Assembly: GCA_902478605.1 (NCBI GenBank)
Contig: CABSLQ010000002.1
Coordinates: 11,763 to 75,762, forward strand
Source: an uncultured Oscillospiraceae bacterium
GTDB taxonomy: Bacteria; Bacillota; Clostridia; Oscillospirales; Acutalibacteraceae
Direction: 5' to 3'
Length of the DNA: 64,000 nucleotides
Part shown: positions 25,501 to 32,052 of the stretch, one piece after another
Layout: each line of letters opens with the position of its first letter
Numbering within the stretch: position 1 is the first letter of the stretch
The notes under the pieces: model-generated
Seen by the model: the letters and a program-made list of their open reading frames with translations, nothing else
Database searches by the model: none
What the model was told of the DNA's origin: nothing
Translations under genes and position numbers: made by a program

Positions 25501-25762
25501 TGACGAGAAAACGCACCGGCGCGCCGCCGCCCGCGGGCAGGTCGTCCTTGCGGCGGTATTCGTCCTTCAGGACGTATAACCCGTCCTCCGCCGGCACGAG
25601 CTTTTCGCGCAGCTCCTCCCGCCAGGCCGGATGGGTGAAATCGCCCGTTCCCACCACCTGAATGCCCTTGCGCCGCGCCCACCATTCCAGCATCTCAGGC
25701 ACAAGCTCCCGGCTGGTGGCGCGGGAATATTTTGAATGGATATGCAAGTCGGCGATGAACAT
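22580..25762 (-). CDS. EndoQ (PHP nuclease)-UvrD/PcrA helicase fusion with C-terminal beta-clamp motif
   Basis: From ATG 25762 (site AAAGGGGG; an ATG at 25789 overlaps the MATE stop and is possible) the protein has 1,060 residues. Residues 1-400 match endonuclease Q: PHP motifs DLHIHS (5-10), GDFTHP (about 40-45), a histidine in GNLHSDG, PAHIW and HSDAHS (about 218-223), plus a four-cysteine zinc site (276, 279, 292, 295). EndoQ nicks DNA 5' of deaminated bases. A linker leads to a UvrD helicase from about 465, with Walker A AGPGTGKT (about 484-491), DEFQD, GDPDQAIYGFRG and SLLTLHASKGLEFPVVF. The protein ends in QLSLFDGL, the bacterial sliding-clamp peptide. It follows the MATE gene in the same unit and ends at a terminator. 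Confidence 0.88.
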   Translation of the reverse strand: MFIADLHIHSKYSRATSRELVPEMLEWWARRKGIQVVGTGDFTHPAWREELREKLVPAEDGLYVLKDEYRRKDDLPAGGGAPVRFLVTGEISSIYKWGDRVRKVHNLILLPGLDEAEALARRLELVGNLHSDGRPILGLDSRDLLEITLDVCPQAVFIPAHIWTPHFSLFGAYSGFDRIEDCFRDMTPYIHALETGLSSDPPMNWRLSALDRYTLVSHSDAHSPKNLGREADLFNTALSYTAIKHALEHKEAGGFAGTLEFFPEDGKYHADGHRPCGVCLTPAQTEQAGGKCPVCGGRITVGVWNRAAQLADRPEGFVPEGAAPFESLVPLSEVIAASTGASAAGKKTAVQYEALLARLGPEFTILRETPLEEVEREAGPLIAEGIRRLREKRVEVSPGYDGVYGKVTILRQADIDRLSGQTRLFAEGPRPRRTGETAALARQKQKAGAEIAAETAPAAAENHGLNAEQWAAVTAEERTVAVIAGPGTGKTRTLTERIAYQIEQGTPPGRITAVTFTNRAARQMRDRLQKRLGRKRQAGQVHIGTFHALCLQLLEKWRGPVTLLDEAQAIALADTVCRELPWDGSPRDLVQGVSRRKNGLDTAVPEEMLAAYAARQQKTGALDFDDLLLETLRELEAGRTLPDWFGQLLVDEFQDGNALQHRLTEAWSRNGDSLFVIGDPDQAIYGFRGVDSHGFERLAADRPDLRTIRLVRNYRSTPQILRCALPVLAGDGRERALEPTCPDGRRVGLVTAEDDFAEALYIVKEINGMVGGIDMLDIQAVAAHRRRRGTRGLSDIAVLYRTHRQAERLEYCLQKEGIPYTVAGREGYLDDAAVRRALAFFRFVLQPADVWSLRVWLAGKEAVVQAYAQGDKQAEACARLLEAQEPQAAQLLRQYAPDAAQADPVSLLQGWITGSGLEETPALERLLGAASLCADMPALLHNLTLGQEADAVRRGGKTYAPDAVSLLTLHASKGLEFPVVFLCGVQKGLLPLQRPGSAADAQEERRLFYVGMTRAKEELILSGSGEPSPFLPALPAADLEREELRPVGPTGKQLSLFDGL

Positions 25763-25785
25763 GCGCACGCCCCCTTTGCTCCCCA

Positions 25786-27159
25786 TCATATCATATTTTT
25801 CTTCCCGTTTCTACCGGAAGCCGCCGCATTCCCCAGCCGTTTCCCCGCATATATCCAGTATACCAGTCCCACGGCATCCGCAAGCAGCCATCCGATGGGA
25901 ACCGCCCACCAGATACCGGCCACGCCAAACGCCGGCACGGCGGACAGCACATAGGCGAGCACCACTCGGGTGCCCAGCGAAAGGACGGTGAGCACCACCG
26001 ATATGCCCGGTTTTCCCACCGCGCGGTACAGGCCGTACAGCAGGAACAGGCAGCCGATGCCGCAGTAAAACGTCCCCTCTATGCGCAGATAGCGGATCCC
26101 CTCCGCGAGAATCGCCGTCTCCCCCGCGTCGACGAACATGCACAGCAGGGGCCGCGCTAAAATCCACACCGCCGCCGACAGCACAATGCAGAAGAGCAGC
26201 ACGGCCAGCACGGCTCCTTTCAATCCCGATCGGATGCGCTCCTCCTTTTTTGCGCCGTAATTCTGGGCGATAAAGGTGGAAAACGCATTGCCGAAATCCT
26301 GCACCGGCATATAAGCGAAGGCGTCGATTTTGACCGCCGCCGCGAATGCCGCCATAACGGTGGGGCCAAAGCTGTTGACCAGCCCCTGCACCAGCAGAAT
26401 GCCCAGGTTCATCACCGACTGCTGGATACAGGTCAGCAGCGAAAACCGGGCCAGCTGTCCGATACGGTGCCAGCGAATGCGGCAGTTTTCCCGCCCGACG
26501 CGCAGATTGGGACAGCGCAGCCAGGTGTAAACCGCGATGCCGGCGCCTGCGAGATACTGCGCGATCACCGTGGCCTCCGCCGCGCCGGCCACTCCTCTCC
26601 CAAGTCCCAGCACAAACCACAGATCCAGCGCCACGTTCAGCACGGCGGACACCGCCAGAAACAGCAGCGGCACCACCGAATTGCCCACGGCGCGCAGCAG
26701 GGCGGCGAAATAGTTATACAGGAAAACGGCGCCGATTCCCGTGAAAATAATGGCGAGATATTCCCGCATCATTCCCCAAATTTCTGCCGGCACCTGCAAA
26801 AAGGTACGTATCCCGTCCAGGCAGAGAAAGGCCGCCGCCGTCAGCACAAGGGTCAGCGCCGCCGTCAGCACAAAAGCAGCGACAATCCCCTCCTTTAACG
26901 CCCTTTCATCCTTCTGACCGAACCAGATGGAGAACAGCGTCCCGCTGCCCATGCAGAGCCCGAGCAGCACAGAGGTCAAAAAGGTCATCAGCGTAAACGC
27001 CGATCCGACGGCCGCCAGCGCGTCCGGCCCAAGAAACTGTCCCACGATGAGCGTATCCGCGATATTATACCCCTGCTGCAGCAGGGTTCCCAAAATCATC
27101 GGCGCCGCAAAGCGCAGCATGGAGCGCATTACAGGCCCCTGTGTCAAATCCCCGTACAT
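25786..27159 (-). CDS. MATE family multidrug/Na+ exporter
   Basis: From ATG 27159 (MYGDLTQGPVMRSMLRFAAP) the protein has 457 residues and twelve predicted helices, with the MATE repeats LQQGYNIADTLIVGQFLGPDALAAVG in the first half (here in part) and MAAFAAAVKIDAFAYMPVQDFGNA in the second. These proteins expel cationic drugs or metabolites by Na+ or H+ antiport; the substrate is not known. The upstream reading to 27258 lacks the family start pattern. A near-consensus promoter lies at 27292-27320 and a 125-nt structured leader precedes the start. It overlaps or abuts the EndoQ-UvrD gene. Confidence 0.88.
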   Translation of the reverse strand: MYGDLTQGPVMRSMLRFAAPMILGTLLQQGYNIADTLIVGQFLGPDALAAVGSAFTLMTFLTSVLLGLCMGSGTLFSIWFGQKDERALKEGIVAAFVLTAALTLVLTAAAFLCLDGIRTFLQVPAEIWGMMREYLAIIFTGIGAVFLYNYFAALLRAVGNSVVPLLFLAVSAVLNVALDLWFVLGLGRGVAGAAEATVIAQYLAGAGIAVYTWLRCPNLRVGRENCRIRWHRIGQLARFSLLTCIQQSVMNLGILLVQGLVNSFGPTVMAAFAAAVKIDAFAYMPVQDFGNAFSTFIAQNYGAKKEERIRSGLKGAVLAVLLFCIVLSAAVWILARPLLCMFVDAGETAILAEGIRYLRIEGTFYCGIGCLFLLYGLYRAVGKPGISVVLTVLSLGTRVVLAYVLSAVPAFGVAGIWWAVPIGWLLADAVGLVYWIYAGKRLGNAAASGRNGKKNMI

Positions 27160-27177
27160 GAATTCCCACGCTTTCCC

Positions 27178-27320
27178 GGGAACGGCAGAGGGCCATCGGC
27201 ACAAGGATATCGGCGGCGTCCCCTGGATACGGGAAAGACGCCGCCGCGATACCCGCACACAAACTTCTTCCGTTCCCTACATTTCCATGCCATTATACCG
27301 GGAAAGGGGCAGCAAGTCAA
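27178..27320 (-). promoter_or_regulatory. MATE gene promoter with a structured leader RNA
   Basis: TTGACT (27320-27315), 17 bp, TATAAT (27297-27292). The leader has an outer 8-bp helix (27270-27277 with 27178-27185), enclosing a strong 10-bp hairpin (27237-27246 with 27211-27220) extended by a few pairs beyond a bulge. No known riboswitch consensus (guanidine, PRPP, SAM and so on) is recognised. The 27321-27510 stretch of the same gap shows nothing further. Confidence 0.55.
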
Positions 27321-27510
27321 TTTGGGCCGCGCAAAACGCAGCAGACCGGGACCGCAAAACAAGGCGGTGACCGCCATCATCTTCTTTCGCCCCAGGAAAG
27401 ACCGGATGGCCTCGCCCGCCATGGGGAAACCCCGGCACGGTTTTCTTCGCTCCTCTACTCCTCTTTTCCGCACGGCTGCGCCCATATATGGCGGGGCAAA
27501 AGGCAACAAA

Positions 27511-27543
27511 AAGAGAGGCGCCGCAGCCGGGCTGCGGCGCCTC
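27511..27543 (-). terminator. Terminator after the lipoprotein gene
   Basis: A 13-bp GC-rich stem (27515-27527 with 27531-27543), 3-nt loop, then TCTCTTTTTG on the minus strand. Confidence 0.8.
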
Positions 27544-27563
27544 CTCCATCGTGGATCCGGTCC

Positions 27564-28163
27564 CTATTGGATGGTGAATTCCACCGCCACCATCTGATCC
27601 TCCACGATCAGGGTCACGCGGTATTTCCCCGGCGTCTCCAGATCCGGATACTCATCAAGGGGGACGCTGAGATTGATCGCCGCCTTCCGCCCCGCGGGCT
27701 GCGGCCATACTATCAAAGACCGCACGGCCTGGCCGCCGGGACGCACCAGGCTTTTCCATGCGCCGTCCTTCTGTATCCACAGCGTCGTCTCATCCCCGAA
27801 CTGAAAGCCCTGGTTTTCGGTATCCGTCAGGGTGAGCGACACCCTGTCGGTGGGGCCGTATACCGCTTTGTCGGCCGTCAGTGTCAGGCGGGGATGGATG
27901 GCATACGTCCTGGCGGTTGTCGGCTCCTCCTCCCTGTCCGTCCCCTGCGTCGGCTCCGTGAGCGGCAGGGAGGCGCTCATGCCCTCCGGTATATGCGCGG
28001 TGCGCGCGGTCGTGGTGGTCGTGGCCGCGGTAGTCGCCGCCGTATCCGGCGTCCGCGCGGGCGCCGCCTGAGACATCCCCGGCTCCGCCGAGCACCCCGC
28101 GCAGCACACCGCCGCCACCAGGCAAAGCCCCGCCGTGACACGCCGGAACGCCCTGCTCTTCAT
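27564..28163 (-). CDS. Lipoprotein with a Thr-rich linker and Ig-like domain
   Basis: From ATG 28163 (site AAAGGAG) the protein has 199 residues. A lipoprotein signal ends in VCCAGC, lipidated at the cysteine near residue 24. A linker rich in T and A (about 35-60) leads to a beta-rich domain (about 90-199) with YGPTDRVSLTLTDTEN and a late GKYRVTLIVED, like the bacterial Ig-like domains found at the end of clostridial lipoproteins. It lies 40 bp after the secreted protease gene on the same strand and is probably cotranscribed. Function is unknown. Confidence 0.75.
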   Translation of the reverse strand: MKSRAFRRVTAGLCLVAAVCCAGCSAEPGMSQAAPARTPDTAATTAATTTTTARTAHIPEGMSASLPLTEPTQGTDREEEPTTARTYAIHPRLTLTADKAVYGPTDRVSLTLTDTENQGFQFGDETTLWIQKDGAWKSLVRPGGQAVRSLIVWPQPAGRKAAINLSVPLDEYPDLETPGKYRVTLIVEDQMVAVEFTIQ

Positions 28164-28203
28164 TCGGCTTCTCTCCTTTCCCTGCAAGCGATCGGGAACA
28201 GCG

Positions 28204-29151
28204 TTACCAGCGTGCAGCGCTTTCGTTGCACGCCTGGATAATCATGTCGAAAAGCCAGGCGGCGAAGCGGGTGGAACCACTCTGCGCACTCGCTCCTCCC
28301 CCGCGAATCGTCGTGAAAATTCCGAAAGCCGTCCCGTTGGCGTCATAAACCGGCCCGCCGCTGTAACCGTGTTCGCTGTAGTTGGTATGCTCGAAGTACA
28401 AATCGTTCACAACCGCGGTGACCCGGCCGGTGGACGTATATTGATAGCCTGCTCCTGTCTCCGGATACCCTGCCAAGGTCAAATTCTGATTGACATAGGG
28501 TTCACCGCTCAGGCCGAACGTCCCGTACTGATCCCCCAGGTTTTTGTCCACCGTCAGAATGGCCCAGTCCTGATCCGGTTCCCAATCCGGCAGATCAACG
28601 TATTCCTGCGATATGGCCATGTCAATAACATTGGCGGGCTTATAGTTTCCCGCCGTATCATACTGATCGCCCGAACCGTGCTGAGCCGGATGAAACTGAA
28701 TATTATAACCCCAGACATCATATTCCGTATTATAAATAACGTGGGCGGCCGTGAGGACAATGTCCTCCGCCTCCAAATATCCAGAACCAAGCGAAGTAAA
28801 ATCATAAACGCCATCTTGATTGGTGTCAAAATCCGCCGTGATCTGTCCCGCCGCACAGTGTATATACTCATGGGCATCCACCAGCGTGTCGGGCCGGTTG
28901 GCAGCCGGCAGCGGCTCCGCCGTTTGTTCTTCCAAAGCGGCCGCCGGCAAGCTGGCCGGCTTGAACAGCGTGCTGTTTTTACGCATCATAGGATTGTATA
29001 CATATTCGGAGGTGATGACGCCGTCCGGCGTCCAGCGGACGATGCCGTGCCGCTCCACAGCGGTCTGCGCCGTGGCATGAAAACCCGTCAAAGAAAACAG
29101 CATAACAAGAAAGGCGGAGAAAACAGCGACCGAGCGGCGATGCTTTTTCAT
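28204..29151 (-). CDS. Secreted trypsin-like serine protease (S1B/V8-like)
   Basis: From ATG 29151 the protein has 315 residues, with a signal peptide (basic start, hydrophobic 10-27, then ATA). The catalytic triad is visible as TAAHV, DWAIL and GYSGGP. An acidic stretch DTNQDGVYDF just before the His motif looks like a calcium-binding EF-hand loop. The V8-like family cleaves after acidic residues; the target here is unknown. Its own promoter is at 29254-29282, and a lipoprotein gene follows after 40 bp. Confidence 0.85.
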   Translation of the reverse strand: MKKHRRSVAVFSAFLVMLFSLTGFHATAQTAVERHGIVRWTPDGVITSEYVYNPMMRKNSTLFKPASLPAAALEEQTAEPLPAANRPDTLVDAHEYIHCAAGQITADFDTNQDGVYDFTSLGSGYLEAEDIVLTAAHVIYNTEYDVWGYNIQFHPAQHGSGDQYDTAGNYKPANVIDMAISQEYVDLPDWEPDQDWAILTVDKNLGDQYGTFGLSGEPYVNQNLTLAGYPETGAGYQYTSTGRVTAVVNDLYFEHTNYSEHGYSGGPVYDANGTAFGIFTTIRGGGASAQSGSTRFAAWLFDMIIQACNESAARW

Positions 29152-29253
29152 AATCAACGACCTTTCTTTATATGACATCCCCTTTACTCCTCCAATTTTT
29201 TCACCTTATTCTCTAATACATCGGAATCACGCCTTTACTTTTTGTTCACCATT

Positions 29254-29282
29254 ATTATACCCCAATATTATCCATTCGTCAA
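29254..29282 (-). promoter_or_regulatory. Promoter of the secreted protease gene
   Basis: TTGACG (29282-29277), 17 bp, TATAAT (29259-29254) on the minus strand; the leader to ATG 29151 is about 95 nt. Confidence 0.8.
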
Positions 29283-29289
29283 TACCAAA

Positions 29290-29323
29290 GGCGCCGATCG
29301 CCATGATTATGGCAATCGGCGCC
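29290..29323 (-). terminator. Likely terminator of the AraC gene
   Basis: A 15-bp stem with one mismatch (29290-29304 with 29309-29323), 4-nt loop, followed by only a short T run (TTTGG) on the minus strand. It overlaps the upstream side of the protease promoter. Confidence 0.55.
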
Positions 29324-29426
29324 GAGTCAGTTTAAAAGGGGACGATTACCGTCCGGTTTCGATACCATGTCCCGCCCGGGTGGCGGCCACCCGCTTAACC
29401 GGGCTTTTTCATCACGCTGCCTTTCT

Positions 29427-30272
29427 TCAAGGCGGGGCGGTACGGCCCGCCGCCCGCCGGATGCTTTCCTGCGGGGAAAAGCCGAACGTCTTGCGGTACA
29501 TGCGGGAAAACCCGAACGCATCGGTGTACCCGACGCTGCGCGCCGCCTCCCCCACGGTACAGCCGCCTGCATTCAAAAGAAACGCGGCCCGTTCCATGCG
29601 GTACCGCACCAGATAGGTCTGCGGGCACACCCCCACCTCTTCGGTGAAAATGCGGGACAGGTACCGGCGATCCACCCCAATGGCGCGTGCAATGCCCTCG
29701 ATGGTGATTTCTCCGGCGTAATTTCCCTGTATGTACGCGAGCGCACGCCGCACGTGCAGTGCCGGCTGCGTAGCCGGCGCCGCGGGCGTCTGCCGGTCGC
29801 GCAGGCGCTCAAACAGCTCGTATAGCTTGGCACACAGCCAGGTTGCCGCCAGCGGACAGCTGGGATCCCGGTGCCGCAGGGAAAGAAAGGTCTCCTCCAT
29901 TTCCGGAAGAGCGGCGGTCAGTTTTTCCTCGTCAAAGCCCGCCAGCGACAGCAGCCGCTGCGCCTGCGTCCCCTGGAATCCAATCCAGACATAGGTCCAG
30001 GGATCCGCGGCATCCGCCTCGTACATCACCACCTGTCCGGGGTGTATGAGAAAGACATCCCGCGCCGCAAGCGGATACGACCGGCCGCCGCAATGATAAA
30101 CGCCGCGGCCCGACAGGACATAATGCAGGACAAAGCGTGCCTGTATCCCGGGGCCGAACCGCCGGCCGCGCTCCCTTTTATGCCAGCCGCAGTCTGTCGG
30201 GTTCAGATCGGAAAGCCCCATATTCTCCACCAAAAACGGTACGGCCTTTAAGGCGTCGTCCTGATAATCCAT
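29427..30272 (-). CDS. AraC family regulator with cupin-like sensor domain
   Basis: From ATG 30272 (site GAGGGGG) the protein has 281 residues. The N-terminal half is a cupin-type ligand domain (HYVLSGRGVYHCGGRSYPL, DVFLIHPGQVVMYEAD). The C-terminal 100 residues carry two helix-turn-helix motifs: ITIEGIARAIGVDRRYLSRIF and VGEAARSVGYTDAFGFSRMY, ending KTFGFSPQESIR. Such proteins activate sugar-use genes on binding a sugar. It is divergent from the GH109-like gene (30406) and heads the glycan region, so it is the best candidate regulator of it. The upstream in-frame ATG (30434) lies beyond the promoter and is rejected. Confidence 0.88.
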   Translation of the reverse strand: MDYQDDALKAVPFLVENMGLSDLNPTDCGWHKRERGRRFGPGIQARFVLHYVLSGRGVYHCGGRSYPLAARDVFLIHPGQVVMYEADAADPWTYVWIGFQGTQAQRLLSLAGFDEEKLTAALPEMEETFLSLRHRDPSCPLAATWLCAKLYELFERLRDRQTPAAPATQPALHVRRALAYIQGNYAGEITIEGIARAIGVDRRYLSRIFTEEVGVCPQTYLVRYRMERAAFLLNAGGCTVGEAARSVGYTDAFGFSRMYRKTFGFSPQESIRRAAGRTAPP

Positions 30273-30312
30273 CTGTACGCCCCCTCTTGCACATATCATT
30301 TTACGTAGTGAC

Positions 30313-30342
30313 ATTATACCATATGGAAGTTCCCTTTTACAA
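30313..30342 (-). promoter_or_regulatory. Promoter of the AraC gene
   Basis: TTGTAA (30342-30337), 18 bp, TATAAT (30318-30313) on the minus strand. A TATTCT (30366-30371) may be the -10 of the divergent plus-strand gene, with no clear -35, as expected for an activator-dependent promoter. Confidence 0.6.
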
Positions 30343-30405
30343 TGGTTTTTCTCGCAAAGGCGTGGTATTCTGACCATAACATCTATCAGAAAGGATGCGG
30401 AGTTT

Positions 30406-31644
30406 ATGAAGGATACCCTGCGTATTGGTTTCATCGGTTTGGGCGGCCGTGGCTATGGTCTGCTGGAGGTTCTGCTGATCCCGATGGAGGACGTGCAGAT
30501 CCCCGCCGTATGCGACAAATATGAGGATCGGCGGGAAAAAGGAGCCGAAGCCGTCCGCAAGGCGAAAGGCACCCCCTGCGCGGCTTATGCCGATTACCAC
30601 GATGTCATCAACCATCCCGACGTGGATGCGGTGATCGTCGCCACCTCCTGGCAGGATCATGTTGCCATTGCGATTGACGCCATGCGGGCGGGCAAGCCGG
30701 TCGCCTTCGAGGTCGGCGGCGCCTATTCGATCGCGGATTGCTATCGTCTGGTCCGCACGCGGGAGGAAACCGGCGTACCCTGCATGATGCTGGAAAACTG
30801 CTGCTACGGCCGGGATGAAATGATGGTGCTGCGCATGGTGCGCGAGGGCCTGTTCGGCGAGCTGGTGCACGGCCAGGGCGGCTATGAGCACGACCTGCGC
30901 GACGAGATAGCCTTGGGTAAGGAACACCGCCATTACCGGCTGGAGAACTATTCCAACCGCAACGGCGAAATTTATCCCACCCATGAAATTGGCCCGCTGG
31001 CCAAGCAGTTCCGCATCAACAACGGCAACCGTTTCCTCTCCCTGTCCTCCACCGCCTCCAAGGCGGTCGGCCTGCATGAGTGGATCAAAGCCAACAAGAG
31101 CGACGACGCGGACCTGATGGGCCGCACCTTCACGCAGGGCGATGTCGTGACCACCGTCATCAAGTGTGCCCACGGCGAAACGCTCGTGCTCACCCACGAC
31201 ACCACCCTGCCGCGTCCATATTCCCGCGGCGGCCGGACGCAGGGCACCAAGGGCATCTGGATGGAGGATAACCATTCCATTTACATCGAAGGCGTCTCCC
31301 CGGCCCACACCTGGGAACCCGCCGACAAATTCCGTGAGCAGTACGAGCATCCGCTCTGGACGGATTATCAGGCAAAGGGCGTGCGCGGCGGCCACGACGG
31401 CATGGACTATCTGGTGTTCCGTGCCTTTATCGAATCCACCATGCAGGGAGCGGCCGAATATCCCATCGACGTGTACGATGCGGCCACCTGGATGGCCGTG
31501 ACCTGCCTGTCGGAGCAATCCATTGCCCAGGGCGGCGTACCGGTTGCCTTCCCCGACTTTACGGGCGGCCGCTGGATTCACGGAACCAATACATACCGCG
31601 GCATGTATGCCCTCGACTATATCCCCGAAATCCCGGGCGTATAA
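30406..31644 (+). CDS. Gfo/Idh/MocA family protein, GH109-like (possible NAD-dependent alpha-N-acetylgalactosaminidase)
   Basis: The 412 residues start with the nucleotide-binding GFIGLGGRGYG and have the two-domain Gfo/Idh/MocA form. The EKP lysine of dehydrogenases is absent (AFEVGGAYS). IYPTHEIGPLAKQFRINNGNRF, LHEW and GGHDGMDYLV resemble GH109, which uses NAD to cleave terminal alpha-GalNAc such as blood group A. There is no signal peptide, so the enzyme would act inside the cell. It is the first plus-strand gene of the glycan region and has AGAAAGGA before ATG 30406. A different dehydrogenase or epimerase role cannot be excluded. Confidence 0.7.
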   Translation: MKDTLRIGFIGLGGRGYGLLEVLLIPMEDVQIPAVCDKYEDRREKGAEAVRKAKGTPCAAYADYHDVINHPDVDAVIVATSWQDHVAIAIDAMRAGKPVAFEVGGAYSIADCYRLVRTREETGVPCMMLENCCYGRDEMMVLRMVREGLFGELVHGQGGYEHDLRDEIALGKEHRHYRLENYSNRNGEIYPTHEIGPLAKQFRINNGNRFLSLSSTASKAVGLHEWIKANKSDDADLMGRTFTQGDVVTTVIKCAHGETLVLTHDTTLPRPYSRGGRTQGTKGIWMEDNHSIYIEGVSPAHTWEPADKFREQYEHPLWTDYQAKGVRGGHDGMDYLVFRAFIESTMQGAAEYPIDVYDAATWMAVTCLSEQSIAQGGVPVAFPDFTGGRWIHGTNTYRGMYALDYIPEIPGV

Positions 31645-31656
31645 CAGCGGACATAG

Positions 31657-31689
31657 AAAAGGCCGGATGCGTTGTGCATCCGGCCTTTT
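31657..31689. terminator. Bidirectional terminator
   Basis: A 14-bp stem (31657-31670 with 31676-31689), 5-nt loop, A run before and T run after. It separates the convergent GH109-like and TIGR04076-like genes. Confidence 0.9.
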
Positions 31690-31694
31690 GGTTC

Positions 31695-32039
31695 TTATCG
31701 GACTGGCGTGTATTCCATCTGCGCCGTTTCGTCCGTCGCCTCCAGCTTGAATATCACCGGCCGCAAGCCGTCGTTGCAGCTGCAGATGGCCACCCCCGGC
31801 TTGCGGATCCAGTCGCCGTAGTAAAAGAGCTCACGTCCCGCTCCGTGTGCCAGCGCAAAGACATACTGGTAAATGGCCTTCCACGCCTCATCGCAGAAGC
31901 CGTCCGGCTTCGCGTAATCCGCATAAAAGACCTGTCCTTCCCGCAGCATGGGACAGGCGGTCAGGCCCTCCGCGCCGTATTCGGCGGCCAGCTCCTCGTC
32001 CAACGTGGTTTTCAGCACCGTAATGCGTACCTTTTTCAT
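31695..32039 (-). CDS. TIGR04076 family protein, unknown function
   Basis: From ATG 32039 (site AAAGGAGG) the protein has 114 residues: MKKVRITVLKTT, then ACPMLREGQVFYADY, GFCDEAWKAIYQYVFALAHG and AICSCNDGLRPVIFKL. These cysteine-containing blocks match the small TIGR04076 family, whose function is unknown. The gene is 13 bp after the fucosidase stop and probably shares its transcript. The longer reading in this frame inside the fucosidase gene is a shadow. Confidence 0.75.
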   Translation of the reverse strand: MKKVRITVLKTTLDEELAAEYGAEGLTACPMLREGQVFYADYAKPDGFCDEAWKAIYQYVFALAHGAGRELFYYGDWIRKPGVAICSCNDGLRPVIFKLEATDETAQMEYTPVR

Positions 32040-32052
32040 GCTCTTCCTCCTT

